From Paenibacillus sp. YN15 (GTDB lineage: Bacteria > Bacillota > Bacilli > Paenibacillales > NBRC-103111): DNA of 55,249 bases. Below the pieces are notes generated by a model. That model was not told the DNA's origin. It ran no database searches and was given only the letters and a program-made list of their open reading frames with translations. The position numbers and the translations under genes are program-made. Where the stretch lies: the NCBI RefSeq assembly GCF_003285005.1, contig NZ_QMFA01000046.1, forward strand, positions 1-55,249. The letters are read 5' to 3'. Below, piece after piece: positions 25,840 through 33,993 of this stretch (position 1 is its first letter; every line of letters begins with the position of its first letter).

Positions 25840-27177
25840 TTGAAAAAAATATACTTGCTTGTGCTGGCATTGATGCTGGCCGCCGTCTACCTTCCCGCGT
25901 CTGCGTTGGCGTCGGACTCATACGGCATTGCCGTAGCCGTCAACGGCAACCGGGCGACGGTCACTGGAGGCAGCTCCGCCCATGCCGGCAAAACCATAAC
26001 TCTGCGGCTGGCGGATGAGGCCAAACGCAATATTTTGGCGGATGAGGTGCAGGCCGGGACCGGCGGCAGCTATTCCTTTGGCCCTTACGAGCTGGCAGAT
26101 GGCGCTTATATCGCTTATGTGGGAGGCGCAGGCGCACCACCGGAGGCCAAAGCCTTCACCGTAGGAGGCTCCGACGTTCCCCCTCCCGCTGAGACTGATG
26201 CTCCGGGAGGAGGAGGCGGGGGGTTGCCGGTGAATAGCGGCATCATTAACGCCGCCACGGGGGGAAGTCTCACGGTCAACGGGGTGCAAATCAGCGTTCC
26301 GGCTGGAGCGGCGGACGGCAGCATCCGGATAACCGTCGATCAAGTCGGCGATACCTCGACTCTGCCCGCAGCTCCCCAATTGCAGCTGCTGAGTGGCGTA
26401 TACGAGATCAAGAAGGACAAAAGCGGCGATTTTGCCAAGCCTGTTGTGATCACTCTGCCGTTTGACAAAAGCGGTGTGGACTTCACGAAAACGGCTGTGG
26501 GCGTGTATTGGCTGAATGAGCAAACCCGCCAATGGGTGCCGTTGGATGACCTGAAGGTGGATGCCGCCCAGGCGACAGCCTCCGGGACAGTCAGCCATTT
26601 TGCCAAGTTCGCCGTATTTGCGGCGGATAAAGCGGCAAGTGCTCCGGCGGTTGCGGAGCTGCCCGACATCCGGGGACACTGGGCTGAAGCGGCAATCCGC
26701 CAATTGGCCGAAGCCGGTGTGATCCATGGTTATCCGGACAGCACCTTCAAGCCGGATGCCGCCATTACCCGGGCCGAGTTCATCACGCTCATTGTCCAGG
26801 CGTTTCATCTCCAAGGGCAGGGCGGCGGCAATTTCCCCGACACGTCCGGCCATTGGGCCGGGCAGGAGATTGCCACAGCCTCGGCGCTGGGAGTGATTCA
26901 GGGTTATGAAGACGGCACTTTCCGTCCGGACGCGCTCATCACCCGGGAGCAAATGGCTGCCATCGTCATCCGCGCCGCCGGAATCGGTCCGGCCTCCGGG
27001 AGTGCCGGGTTTGCGGACAGCGCCGATATTTCCGCTTGGGCGCAGGAGGCGCTTGCCGCCGCTTCGGCAGCAGGCTTGGTCAACGGCTATGAGGACGGCA
27101 CTATGAAGCCGCAGGCCAACAGCACCCGGGCCGAAGCGGTGACGGTTATTCTAAGAACGCTGCAATTGTCTGAATAG
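25840..27177 (+). CDS. S-layer homology (SLH) domain surface protein
   Basis: A 445-residue exported protein. It has a signal peptide (about 1-25), an Ig-like N-terminal segment, a Pro/Gly-rich linker (about 108-130), a ZU5-like beta region (SLTVNGVQISVPAGAADGSI onward) and three SLH repeats (about 274-445). The repeats carry GYPDSTFKP, GYEDGTFRP and GYEDGTMKP with ITRAE, ITREQ and STRAE motifs, which bind pyruvylated wall polymer. The TTG start at 25840 is supported by GGAGGAGGT. It lies 24 bases after the PL8 lyase, so the two are co-transcribed. It may tether the lyase or its products at the cell wall, an inference from context only. Confidence 0.88.
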   Translation: MKKIYLLVLALMLAAVYLPASALASDSYGIAVAVNGNRATVTGGSSAHAGKTITLRLADEAKRNILADEVQAGTGGSYSFGPYELADGAYIAYVGGAGAPPEAKAFTVGGSDVPPPAETDAPGGGGGGLPVNSGIINAATGGSLTVNGVQISVPAGAADGSIRITVDQVGDTSTLPAAPQLQLLSGVYEIKKDKSGDFAKPVVITLPFDKSGVDFTKTAVGVYWLNEQTRQWVPLDDLKVDAAQATASGTVSHFAKFAVFAADKAASAPAVAELPDIRGHWAEAAIRQLAEAGVIHGYPDSTFKPDAAITRAEFITLIVQAFHLQGQGGGNFPDTSGHWAGQEIATASALGVIQGYEDGTFRPDALITREQMAAIVIRAAGIGPASGSAGFADSADISAWAQEALAAASAAGLVNGYEDGTMKPQANSTRAEAVTVILRTLQLSE

Positions 27178-27182
27178 AGCTT

Positions 27183-27533
27183 TTGCGCGTGCAACTGGCG
27201 GTGAAGCTGGTGCTGGAGGAGTTGGATTATGGAGAGCTGCGGCTGGCAATCTCCAGGGATGGGGAAGGGCTGTATCTTGATTATGTGATTTACTCCGGTG
27301 AGGAGAGGCTTTTCGACGTTCATCAGGTTTCCCGGGCGGTATGGCTGTTTGCCCTGTCCCTTAACGAAACCGGCAACCTTCCCGAGGTGGAGCTTGAGCA
27401 TCATGACCGGCAGGTGCAGGCCTCTGCGGGAACGGGATCGGAGGGGGTCAAGCTGGTGCTGTCCACCGTCCCGGGCACTACCCAGGAGCTGTACTGCTCC
27501 AACATTGTGCAGCTTCCTTCCCGGGAAGGATAA
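27183..27533 (+). CDS. Small hypothetical protein downstream of the SLH gene
   Basis: About 116 residues with regular alternation of hydrophobic strands (LAVKLVLEELDYGELRLAIS, GLYLDYVIYSG, GVKLVLSTV), suggesting a small beta-rich cytoplasmic fold. There is no signal peptide. Codon choice resembles that of its neighbours. The start is weak: TTG 27183 and GTG 27189 are both possible and no good ribosome site is seen, so expression may depend on coupling to the SLH gene 6 bases upstream. The family is not recognised. Confidence 0.6.
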   Translation: MRVQLAVKLVLEELDYGELRLAISRDGEGLYLDYVIYSGEERLFDVHQVSRAVWLFALSLNETGNLPEVELEHHDRQVQASAGTGSEGVKLVLSTVPGTTQELYCSNIVQLPSREG

Positions 27534-27585
27534 GGTTCTGCAGCCCCATAAATATGCCAGAGGCGATACAGAGTGTCCGATGGCC

Positions 27586-27763
27586 GCGGACAGACGATCC
27601 GTTATTTTGCTCTTTTGGGCCTTTTGCGGATTTTCGCGGACAGACGATTCGTTATTTTGCTCCAGAAGCATGGGAAACCTCTGGTTTTTCGCGCTTAGCG
27701 GATTCTGTGTCCGCTCCGGGGCAAAAAGGGCCGATTTTTGCGAAATAACGGAATCAGAGTCCG
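27586..27763. repeat. Four-box intergenic element (two direct, two inverted), copy 2
   Basis: A 25-base box (GCGGACAGACGAT onwards, ending CGTTATTTTGC) lies at 27586-27610 and 27636-27660, 50 bases apart. Inverted relatives lie at about 27690-27714 and 27740-27763, also 50 apart. The third box is the most diverged. Spacers match in inverted orientation (GGCC-TTTTGC). The centre has CCAGA/TCTGG as an apical stem. Size and layout match the elements near 12.8 and 54.9 kb, but the box sequence differs. Confidence 0.75.
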
Positions 27764-27804
27764 CTAAATGAGCCGCATGATGCAGGAAGCCCGAAGGATG
27801 CCTC

Positions 27805-27851
27805 TTGACGAATTCCTTTACTCAATGCATAATGCTCAATATAGAGTATTG
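27805..27851 (+). promoter_or_regulatory. Promoter and likely operator of the PadR/ABC operon
   Basis: TTGACG (27805-27810) and CATAAT (27828-27833) are 17 bases apart, a good sigma-A promoter. Just downstream, CAATA-N5-TATTG (27837-27851) forms a palindrome near the start of transcription, a typical place for PadR autorepression. Confidence 0.65.
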
Positions 27852-27867
27852 AAGGGGTGAGTCAAGT

Positions 27868-28401
27868 TTGACCAGATTGCTGGTGCTGGGACTTTTGGAT
27901 GTGCAGCCTATGTCGGGTTATGATATTCAGCAGATGTTTAAGCTGACGGATGCGGAGCGTTGGGGCGGCGTGCTGGTGGGCTCCATCTATCACGCCCTGA
28001 AGAAGATGGAAGCGGAGGGTCTGGTGGAGGTAAGCAGCATTGAGCAGACGGGCCACCGGCAAAAGGCTGTGTACCGGATTACGGAGCAAGGCCGTCTGTC
28101 TCTGAAGCAGCTTGCCCGGGATGCGCTGCAGGCATCCTCTGTTGCGTACCCCTCCACCCTCTACGCGGGGCTGTCCTACGTGCATCAATTGCCCAAGGAG
28201 GAGGCATTGGCTGCCTTGGAGCAGCAAGCGGCCCGGTTGGAGCAGGAATACCGCAGCCTCCAGCAGGGGCTTCATGAGAAAACCGCAGCTCTGGGCGGCG
28301 AGCTTCCTCCCATGACTCGGCTGATTTTCGACAATATGTTCGCCATTATCCGCCAGCAGCAGGACATGATCTCCAACGTGATTCAACTGGTAAATGCATA
28401 A
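27868..28401 (+). CDS. PadR-family transcriptional regulator
   Basis: A 177-residue protein with the PadR winged helix in the first 80 residues (LLVLGLLDVQPMSGYDIQQM, GSIYHALKKMEAEGLVE, AVYRITEQGRLSL) and a C-terminal coiled-coil for dimerisation (EALAALEQQAARLEQEYRSL). TTG 27868 follows GGGGTGAG. It heads an operon with an ABC exporter and most likely represses it until a ligand binds. Confidence 0.9.
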   Translation: MTRLLVLGLLDVQPMSGYDIQQMFKLTDAERWGGVLVGSIYHALKKMEAEGLVEVSSIEQTGHRQKAVYRITEQGRLSLKQLARDALQASSVAYPSTLYAGLSYVHQLPKEEALAALEQQAARLEQEYRSLQQGLHEKTAALGGELPPMTRLIFDNMFAIIRQQQDMISNVIQLVNA

Positions 28402-28412
28402 TTGCAGTTCTC

Positions 28413-28462
28413 TCTCCCTCCCCAGGAGGGAGAAAAAAATAGCCACATACTCAACGTTGTAT
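28413..28462 (+). promoter_or_regulatory. Hairpin and near-palindrome between PadR and ABC genes
   Basis: TCTCCCTCC (28413-28421) and GGAGGGAGA (28425-28433) form a 9-bp hairpin followed by A rather than T, so it is not a terminator on this strand. ATACTCAACGTTGTAT at 28447-28462 is a near-perfect palindrome centred on CAACGTTG and could be a second PadR site or an internal promoter control. Confidence 0.4.
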
Positions 28463-28497
28463 AAAATATATTGAACAAACAAAAAGGAGTGTTCCCC

Positions 28498-29196
28498 ATG
28501 AACTTAATTACAGCCTGCTCCCTGACCAAAAGCTTTCGGCGCCGCCATGTTATCAAAGGAATTGATCTGACCATTGGGCAAGGGAAGGTGATTGCCATGA
28601 TCGGGCCCAACGGCGCTGGCAAATCCACCATCATCTCCATGCTGGCGGGAATAATCAAGCCGGATGGAGGTACGGTGACCCATTGGCGTGAGGATTACCG
28701 CGCCCATATGGGAGTGCAGCTTCAGGCCACTCCGTTCTTCGAGGGGTACACGGCGGAGGAGAATCTGGCGCTGTTTGCCGCCATGTACCGCGTCAGGCTT
28801 AACAGATCCCAGCTGCGGGAAAAGCTTGCAGAGTGCGGTCTGGCGGATACGGGAAAAACTCCCGCCGCGCGGCTGTCCCTGGGGCAGCAAAAACGGCTGG
28901 CTCTGGCGGTCACAACGCTGCATCACCCCCAGCTGATTGTGCTGGATGAACCCGCGGCGGGACTTGATCCGCGGGCCAGCCATGAGATCCGGCAATTGAT
29001 CCGCTCCATGGCCGCCAACGGCAGCCGGACCGTCTTATTCTCTTCCCACGATATGGAGGAGGTGGAGCGGACAGCGGATCAGGTTATTTTTATCCGGGGC
29101 GGCCGTGTTGCCGCCGATGGGGAGCCTGCCGCCCTCAAACAGGAGCATGGCGTAGAGCATTTGGAGGAGCTGTACCTGAAATTGACGGAAGCTTGA
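28498..29196 (+). CDS. ABC transporter ATP-binding protein (export type)
   Basis: A 232-residue nucleotide-binding subunit. Walker A is GPNGAGKST, the signature is LSLGQ in place of the usual LSGGQ, Walker B is LIVLDEP followed by AAGLDP, and the switch histidine is in LFSSHDMEEVER. ATG 28498 follows AAAGGAG. With the next gene it forms a two-component ABC-2 exporter of the drug or peptide efflux type under PadR control. It is not the ATPase of the sugar importers, being of the exporter class. Confidence 0.92.
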   Translation: MNLITACSLTKSFRRRHVIKGIDLTIGQGKVIAMIGPNGAGKSTIISMLAGIIKPDGGTVTHWREDYRAHMGVQLQATPFFEGYTAEENLALFAAMYRVRLNRSQLREKLAECGLADTGKTPAARLSLGQQKRLALAVTTLHHPQLIVLDEPAAGLDPRASHEIRQLIRSMAANGSRTVLFSSHDMEEVERTADQVIFIRGGRVAADGEPAALKQEHGVEHLEELYLKLTEA

Positions 29197-29223
29197 TTTT
29201 GAACAAGAGGGGATGAACATATA

Positions 29224-29946
29224 ATGAAAACCATATTTGCCTTAACGCTGAAAGCCGCCGCCCGTGATCCGTATTTGTTGTTCTGGTCTATTTTGCTGCC
29301 TGTGGGAGGCACCATCGGGCTGGGGCTGCTGATTGGCCGCCCCGAATATCCGCTGCACATCATGACCGGCATGATGGCGGTAAGCATGCTGTTTTACGCC
29401 TTTTCCACAACCTCCTTTGCCATTCTGGGACAACGCCGGAGGGGCGTATACAATCTGCTGCGGGTAACGCCTATGCCTCTGTGGCAATATATTTGCGGAG
29501 TTTCGGGGGCGTGGACACTGGTTTCGCTGTTCTGCGGCCTGCTTGTTCTGGGGACGGGGACAATCGCCTTCCAACTGGACATCCGGCTGTTATCCCTGCT
29601 TATGCTGCTTCCTTCCGGACTGTTGGCAGCCCTGGGGTATGTGCTCCTCAGCTTCTTCGTCTCCAGCTTCTGCCGGACAGAATCCCATGCCAGCATGGTT
29701 ACCAATGTAGCTGCGATGCCGCTGTTTTTTATAAGCGACGGATTCTACGCTTTGGAGAAGGCTCCGGCGTGGCTGCAAACGGCCTCCCGGTTCAACCCGT
29801 TCCAATGGTTTCTTAACGGGCTGCGCAGCGCCTTGGCCCTTGACGCAGGCCCATGGCTTGCCAGCCTGGGGCTGCTTGTGCTTCTGCTGGCGGCAGCGCT
29901 GGCTCTGGCGGTGCGGACCTTCCGGTTTTCCGATGTCTCTGCTTAA
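29224..29946 (+). CDS. ABC-2 type transporter permease
   Basis: A 240-residue membrane protein with six predicted helices and a cytoplasmic N-terminus. A short LGQRRRGVYNLLRVTPMPLWQYI motif is characteristic of ABC-2 export permeases. It pairs with the preceding ATPase. The stop codon (29944-29946) overlaps by two bases the stop of the convergent LacI gene, leaving no room for a terminator. Confidence 0.88.
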   Translation: MKTIFALTLKAAARDPYLLFWSILLPVGGTIGLGLLIGRPEYPLHIMTGMMAVSMLFYAFSTTSFAILGQRRRGVYNLLRVTPMPLWQYICGVSGAWTLVSLFCGLLVLGTGTIAFQLDIRLLSLLMLLPSGLLAALGYVLLSFFVSSFCRTESHASMVTNVAAMPLFFISDGFYALEKAPAWLQTASRFNPFQWFLNGLRSALALDAGPWLASLGLLVLLLAAALALAVRTFRFSDVSA

Positions 29947-30962
29947 TTTTCCCGTTCCTCTCTGCCGGCCGCTTGCCTGTCGCTGGAAGCACGGATCAGA
30001 AGCGGCGCCTGGAGGACAGAGTTGGACGCCGTTTCTCCGTTCAGGAGCTTAATCATGAGGTCAACCGCGCGGGAGGCCAGTTCGAGTCGGTATACATTCA
30101 GGACAGTAACCGCCGGTGTAGTTTGATAGCTCATCAGAATATTCTCGCATCCGGCAATGCTTACCTGTCCGGGAACAGCCACTCCAGCCTCCCGGCAGGC
30201 AGCCAGCACGCCTGCGGCCATAAGATCGGAGACGGCAATGAAGGCAGAATGGCTTCCTAACCTTCCCGCCTGAATATAGGCTGCCATCGCCTCCCGGGCC
30301 TGCTCCAACCGTCCCTTTCCATAAAGAATGTCCTCCGCGCCCATGGGAAGCCCCTGTTTTCTCATCCCTTCGAAAAAGGCGTCAAGCCTGTAGGCGTGGG
30401 GGTGGTTAGGGGAACCATTGGCCATGAGCGCGATGCGGCGGTGTCCTTGTTCCGCCAGGTGGCTGATGAGCTTCTCCATCCCGTCTTCCCAGTCCACATC
30501 CACCCATGCCGTATCTTGGCGGATTTCCCCGGCACGGGTCACGGATACAACGGGAATCCCCTCCTCCTCAAGCATGCTCCATGTTTCCGGCTGAAGGACT
30601 TGCCCCAGAAGCAGAAGACCGTCTATTCTCCCGGGAACAGAGCGGCGGAGATCCTTCTCGATCCCCGGATAATAGGTTTGGAAGTGGATGAAATACCCTT
30701 TCTCCCGGGCCTTCTCTTCCAGATGATTCAACAGGCCGGCCTCAAAGGGATCACCCAGATAATTGACCAGCACGGTCAGATTATAGGTTTTCCGGGTTTT
30801 CAGTGAACGGGCCGCGTGGCTGGGGGCATAGCCCAGCTCCTCAATCGCCGCCCATACTTTTCTGCGGGTGCTTTCGCTTACTCCCGCCTTGTTGTTTAGA
30901 ACATAGGACACAGCAGCAGCCGATACCCCTGCCCGCTCCGCCACATCCTTGCGACTGGCCAT
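29943..30962 (-). CDS. LacI-family transcriptional regulator
   Basis: About 339 residues. The N-terminal HTH (MASRKDVAERAGVSAAAVSY) and hinge helix (PSHAARSLKTRKTYN) are followed by a periplasmic-binding-protein-like sugar domain (VDWEDGMEKLISHLAEQGHR, NVYRLELASRAVDLMIKLLN). ATG 30962 is preferred over the in-frame TTG 30983 because GGGG lies 8 bases upstream and the protein then begins at the HTH. It is divergent from the large gene at 31186, with one palindromic operator in front of each, so it likely represses both. Confidence 0.92.
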   Translation of the reverse strand: MASRKDVAERAGVSAAAVSYVLNNKAGVSESTRRKVWAAIEELGYAPSHAARSLKTRKTYNLTVLVNYLGDPFEAGLLNHLEEKAREKGYFIHFQTYYPGIEKDLRRSVPGRIDGLLLLGQVLQPETWSMLEEEGIPVVSVTRAGEIRQDTAWVDVDWEDGMEKLISHLAEQGHRRIALMANGSPNHPHAYRLDAFFEGMRKQGLPMGAEDILYGKGRLEQAREAMAAYIQAGRLGSHSAFIAVSDLMAAGVLAACREAGVAVPGQVSIAGCENILMSYQTTPAVTVLNVYRLELASRAVDLMIKLLNGETASNSVLQAPLLIRASSDRQAAGREEREN

Positions 30963-31034
30963 CCTGTTTTCCCCGCTGTCCAAGTGGATTTTTCTCTATG
31001 ATATCAGGTCGCTTCAGCTTGCACAACAATTTTA

Positions 31035-31048
31035 CTTACACGAGTAAG
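31035..31048. promoter_or_regulatory. LacI-type operator near the regulator gene
   Basis: CTTACACGAGTAAG is a palindrome with a central CG, as LacI-family operators have. It lies 73 bases before the LacI start. It is the exact reverse complement of the second copy at 31146-31159. Confidence 0.75.
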
Positions 31049-31145
31049 AAAAGGCGTATAAACGAAGCATTCTGATGAAAACGGGCCATAAGTCCGGTTT
31101 TTACCGCCAAAATCAGGTTTGCGGCAAGAAAACAAATCAGTTAAA

Positions 31146-31159
31146 CTTACTCGTGTAAG
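31146..31159. promoter_or_regulatory. LacI-type operator near the divergent gene
   Basis: CTTACTCGTGTAAG lies 26 bases before the start of the gene at 31186, where binding would block initiation or elongation. Flanking TAA is shared with the other copy. The centres are 111 bases apart, so looping between them is possible. Confidence 0.75.
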
Positions 31160-31185
31160 TAACAAAACGGAAAAAGGTGATGCAC

Positions 31186-33582
31186 ATGATTTCCCAGGAA
31201 GCGGCAACCTCGAAAAAGCAAAGCTTCAGCGGCGTATATCCCCATCTGGCCTGGACCAACGGCAGTCCGGAGGTGGAGGAGTGGGAATGCGGAACAGGCG
31301 CAGTTGTGCCTTGGGCCGGCAAGCTGTGGTACCTGACCTACCCTGCCCATAAGCCTCACGGCAGTCATGACAAGCTGTTTGCGCTGGATGAGAAGCTGTC
31401 TGTGGAGGTTTATTCGGGCAGCGTGGGGGGCACCCATGCCAACCGGATGATTCACCGGGAATCGGAGCAGCTGATTATCGGGCCGTACTTTATTGACCGG
31501 TCCGGCCAGGTGCGCACCGTGGACCCGGCAAAGATGTCCGGGCGGTTGACGGGAGTGGCCCGGCATCTGAGCGATCCGGCGAACAAGGTGATCTTCTACA
31601 CCATGGAGTCGGGCCTGTACGAGGTGGATGTTCATACGCTGCAGGTTACCGTTCTGTACCAGGACCCCAACGATATCCGCGGCTGGCCCCACTTCCTTCC
31701 CGGTGTTCACGGCAAGGGGGCTTACAGCGGCCAGGGACGGCTGGCGGTGTCCAACAATGGCAATGGCGGCGTGCTGGCAGAGTGGCAAGGACAGGGCGAT
31801 CCGGGCAAAAGCGAGAGCTGGACCATCGTGGATGCCAACAAATACACGGAGATTACAGGTCCCGGGGGCTTGTACGGCGCTCCGGATGACGAAGCTCCCT
31901 TGTGGGCCCTGGGCTGGGACCATAAATCCGTGCTGTTGAATGTCTGCGACAACGGGAGCTGGAAGCGGTTCCGCCTGCCTATGGCCAGCTATACCCACAG
32001 CGCCGATAACGGCTGGTTCACCGAATGGCCGCGCATCCGGGATATCGGAGCGGAGAAATGGCTGATGGACATGTTCGGCATGCTCTATGAGTTCCCTCCC
32101 GCCTTCTCTCACGCTGCCACCGCAGGCATTCGTCCCCTGGCCGTCCACCATAAGATGATTGTGGACTTCGACACCTGGAACGGCCAACTGGTGATGGGCT
32201 GCAATGATACCTCTATCCAGGGAAACCCCGATGCAGGCCGCTGTCAGTCCAATCTGCTGTTCACCTCCCTGGAGGAGCTGAAGCAATGGGGCAAGCCCCA
32301 GGGCTGGGGCGGAGTATGGGCGGAAGAAGAGGTGCAGGCCGGCCAGGCATCCGAGCCGTTCCACTTCGCCGGTTACGGCCAGCGGCTGCTGCACCTGTCC
32401 CATCAGGAGAAGGAAGCGGCCAGCTTCACCATTGAGCTGGATGGCAGCGGCCATGGAGAGTGGACGGTCTACAGGAGCATCACGGTTCCTGCGGGCGGCT
32501 ATTCTCCGGTCCTGTTCCCGGCTGACGTGAAGGCGGAGTGGGTCCGAATCCGTGCCGCCGCCAAGGCTTCCGGCGTAACGGCATGGTTCGCCTTTACTCC
32601 TGCCGAGGACATTCCCGCAGACAAGGGCCTTGCCGCGGGAATAACCGAAGCGGGAGTCCGTCCGCCAGCAGCAAGAAGCGAGGCGCTTCTTTTCCCCTCC
32701 AATGATATGTCCCTGCCCCTTCATGCGGCGACCGCCGTGCTGAATGAAGAGGGCAAGGTTACCGCCAGAGGGCTGTATGAGGTGGACGCGGATATGCGGA
32801 TATCGCCTGTCGATAACCCTGCGCTGGAAGCGGCCCTCCGGGAGACCCGTGCCCCCGTCCGGCAGATACAGGAGGATGCGGCGTCGCTTATCGTATGTAC
32901 CGAGCAGGGAGAGCGTCTCCGTCTGCCCAAGGGCCATCCCGACTTCGCCCGCGCCTCCGCCGACGGGTTCCGCCGCTGCATCCGCGAGGTGGTGACGGAA
33001 CGGAAGCTCATGAATGTGCATGGAACATTCTATGAGGTTCCGGACAATCATTCCGGCGGCGTGCGCAAGCTGCAGCCGGTTACCACCCATAACAAGCTGA
33101 TCCGGGACTTCTGCTCCTGGCGGGGCATGCTGGTGCTGTCCGGGGTGGACCTGGTGACAGAGGGCCAAGAGCGCCCGGTGTTTGTTGACAGCAACGGAAG
33201 CCGCCACGTGGTATATTCCGCAGACGGCCAAGCAGGCTTATGGTTCGGCAATGTGGACGATCTCCGCCGGTTCGGCGCTCCTGCCGGCCGGGGCGGCCCA
33301 TGGCTGCATACCCCGGTCCTGGCCGGGCAGCCGTCCGACCCTTATCTCATGTGGGGTTACCGGCACAAAACGCTGGAGCTCTCCCATCAGGGCGAGACGG
33401 CCGTATCCGTGCATGTGGAAGTGGATGTTCAGGCGAATGGTACCTGGGTGCGCTGCGAAACCCTCCATGTGGCTCCCGGCGAGAAGCTCATCCATGTGTT
33501 TCCGGAAGGCTTTGCCGCCCACTGGGTGAGGCTGGCAGCCGACTCCGATGCCGTGGTGACCGCATTGTTCGATTATAACTGA
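31186..33582 (+). CDS. Internally duplicated protein of unknown function under LacI control
   Basis: About 798 residues, no signal peptide or membrane segment, so cytoplasmic. The sequence is rich in beta motifs with WGN/WNG turns, suggesting a propeller followed by beta-sandwich modules. The second half repeats features of the first: KWLMDMFGMLYEFP...HHKMIVDF against RKLMNVHGTFYEVP...HNKLIRDF. Each half ends in a related module (LLHLSHQEKEAASFTIELDG against TLELSHQGETAVSVHVEVDV, then EWVRIRAA against HWVRLAAD). The family is not recognised. ATG 31186 follows AAGGTGA. Its single LacI partner and dedicated operator imply a sugar-responsive role. Confidence 0.8.
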   Translation: MISQEAATSKKQSFSGVYPHLAWTNGSPEVEEWECGTGAVVPWAGKLWYLTYPAHKPHGSHDKLFALDEKLSVEVYSGSVGGTHANRMIHRESEQLIIGPYFIDRSGQVRTVDPAKMSGRLTGVARHLSDPANKVIFYTMESGLYEVDVHTLQVTVLYQDPNDIRGWPHFLPGVHGKGAYSGQGRLAVSNNGNGGVLAEWQGQGDPGKSESWTIVDANKYTEITGPGGLYGAPDDEAPLWALGWDHKSVLLNVCDNGSWKRFRLPMASYTHSADNGWFTEWPRIRDIGAEKWLMDMFGMLYEFPPAFSHAATAGIRPLAVHHKMIVDFDTWNGQLVMGCNDTSIQGNPDAGRCQSNLLFTSLEELKQWGKPQGWGGVWAEEEVQAGQASEPFHFAGYGQRLLHLSHQEKEAASFTIELDGSGHGEWTVYRSITVPAGGYSPVLFPADVKAEWVRIRAAAKASGVTAWFAFTPAEDIPADKGLAAGITEAGVRPPAARSEALLFPSNDMSLPLHAATAVLNEEGKVTARGLYEVDADMRISPVDNPALEAALRETRAPVRQIQEDAASLIVCTEQGERLRLPKGHPDFARASADGFRRCIREVVTERKLMNVHGTFYEVPDNHSGGVRKLQPVTTHNKLIRDFCSWRGMLVLSGVDLVTEGQERPVFVDSNGSRHVVYSADGQAGLWFGNVDDLRRFGAPAGRGGPWLHTPVLAGQPSDPYLMWGYRHKTLELSHQGETAVSVHVEVDVQANGTWVRCETLHVAPGEKLIHVFPEGFAAHWVRLAADSDAVVTALFDYN

Positions 33583-33637
33583 CCGGGGGTGCACGCTGCC
33601 TCCATGCTGCTTGACCCATAACGACCCTTAACTGTAG

Positions 33638-33686
33638 AGGGGTTGTCCTGCAGCCGTGATTGCGGCATTCGGGACAGCCCCTTTTT
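33638..33686 (+). terminator. Rho-independent terminator after the LacI-controlled gene
   Basis: AGGGGTTGTCC (33638-33648) pairs with GGACAGCCCCT (33672-33682) with one wobble. An inner GCCG/CGGC stem lies in the loop, and a T-run follows (33682-33686). Confidence 0.8.
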
Positions 33687-33743
33687 GGGTTTCCCGGCAA
33701 TGCGGCTTAAGCAGGGCTGGCTGCAGGCGGGAGTAAAAGCGGA

Positions 33744-33806
33744 TAAATTTGTTCTATGCAGATGACAAATTTGTTCATACCGGAGCGGTTGGGCCAAGGT
33801 TATAAT
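33744..33806 (+). promoter_or_regulatory. Paired direct repeats and promoter of the beta-helix gene
   Basis: TAAATTTGTTC (33744-33754) and CAAATTTGTTC (33766-33776) are direct repeats with a 22-base period. TATAAT (33801-33806) begins 35 bases after the second repeat starts. The same arrangement precedes the cluster C permease operon. The most likely binder is the YesN-type AraC response regulator encoded at 42934. Confidence 0.7.
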
Positions 33807-33842
33807 AAGGGCGGAATCCGGTTCATGGAAGGGAGGAACAGC

Positions 33843-33905
33843 GTGGCATACATCTTGCGGCGAACATTTATGGAAGCGCTTCATTGGATTGCTGACAGCG
33901 GCTGA
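33843..33905 (+). CDS. Possible 20-codon leader ORF
   Basis: GTG 33843 has GGAGG six bases upstream, an ideal ribosome site, and reads 20 codons (begins MAYILRRTFMEALHW) to a TGA at 33903. It lies in the leader between the promoter at 33801 and the beta-helix gene. A cre-like palindrome GAAGCGCTTC falls inside it. It could be a regulatory leader peptide, a small protein or chance. Apart from it, nothing clear is seen between 33807 and 33993. Confidence 0.35.
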   Translation: MAYILRRTFMEALHWIADSG

Positions 33906-33993
33906 GTCATCCTGATGAGCTATGATGAGCAATTGTGAAGGGAGAAGATGAACCTCGATAGGAATTGAACAGAATAGAGGAGGATTGGATGAT

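Noticed and set aside
28413-28433. Terminator between the PadR and ABC genes
   Set aside because: The stem is strong but is followed by A residues on the plus strand, and on the minus strand the T-run comes before the stem, so it fits a terminator in neither direction.
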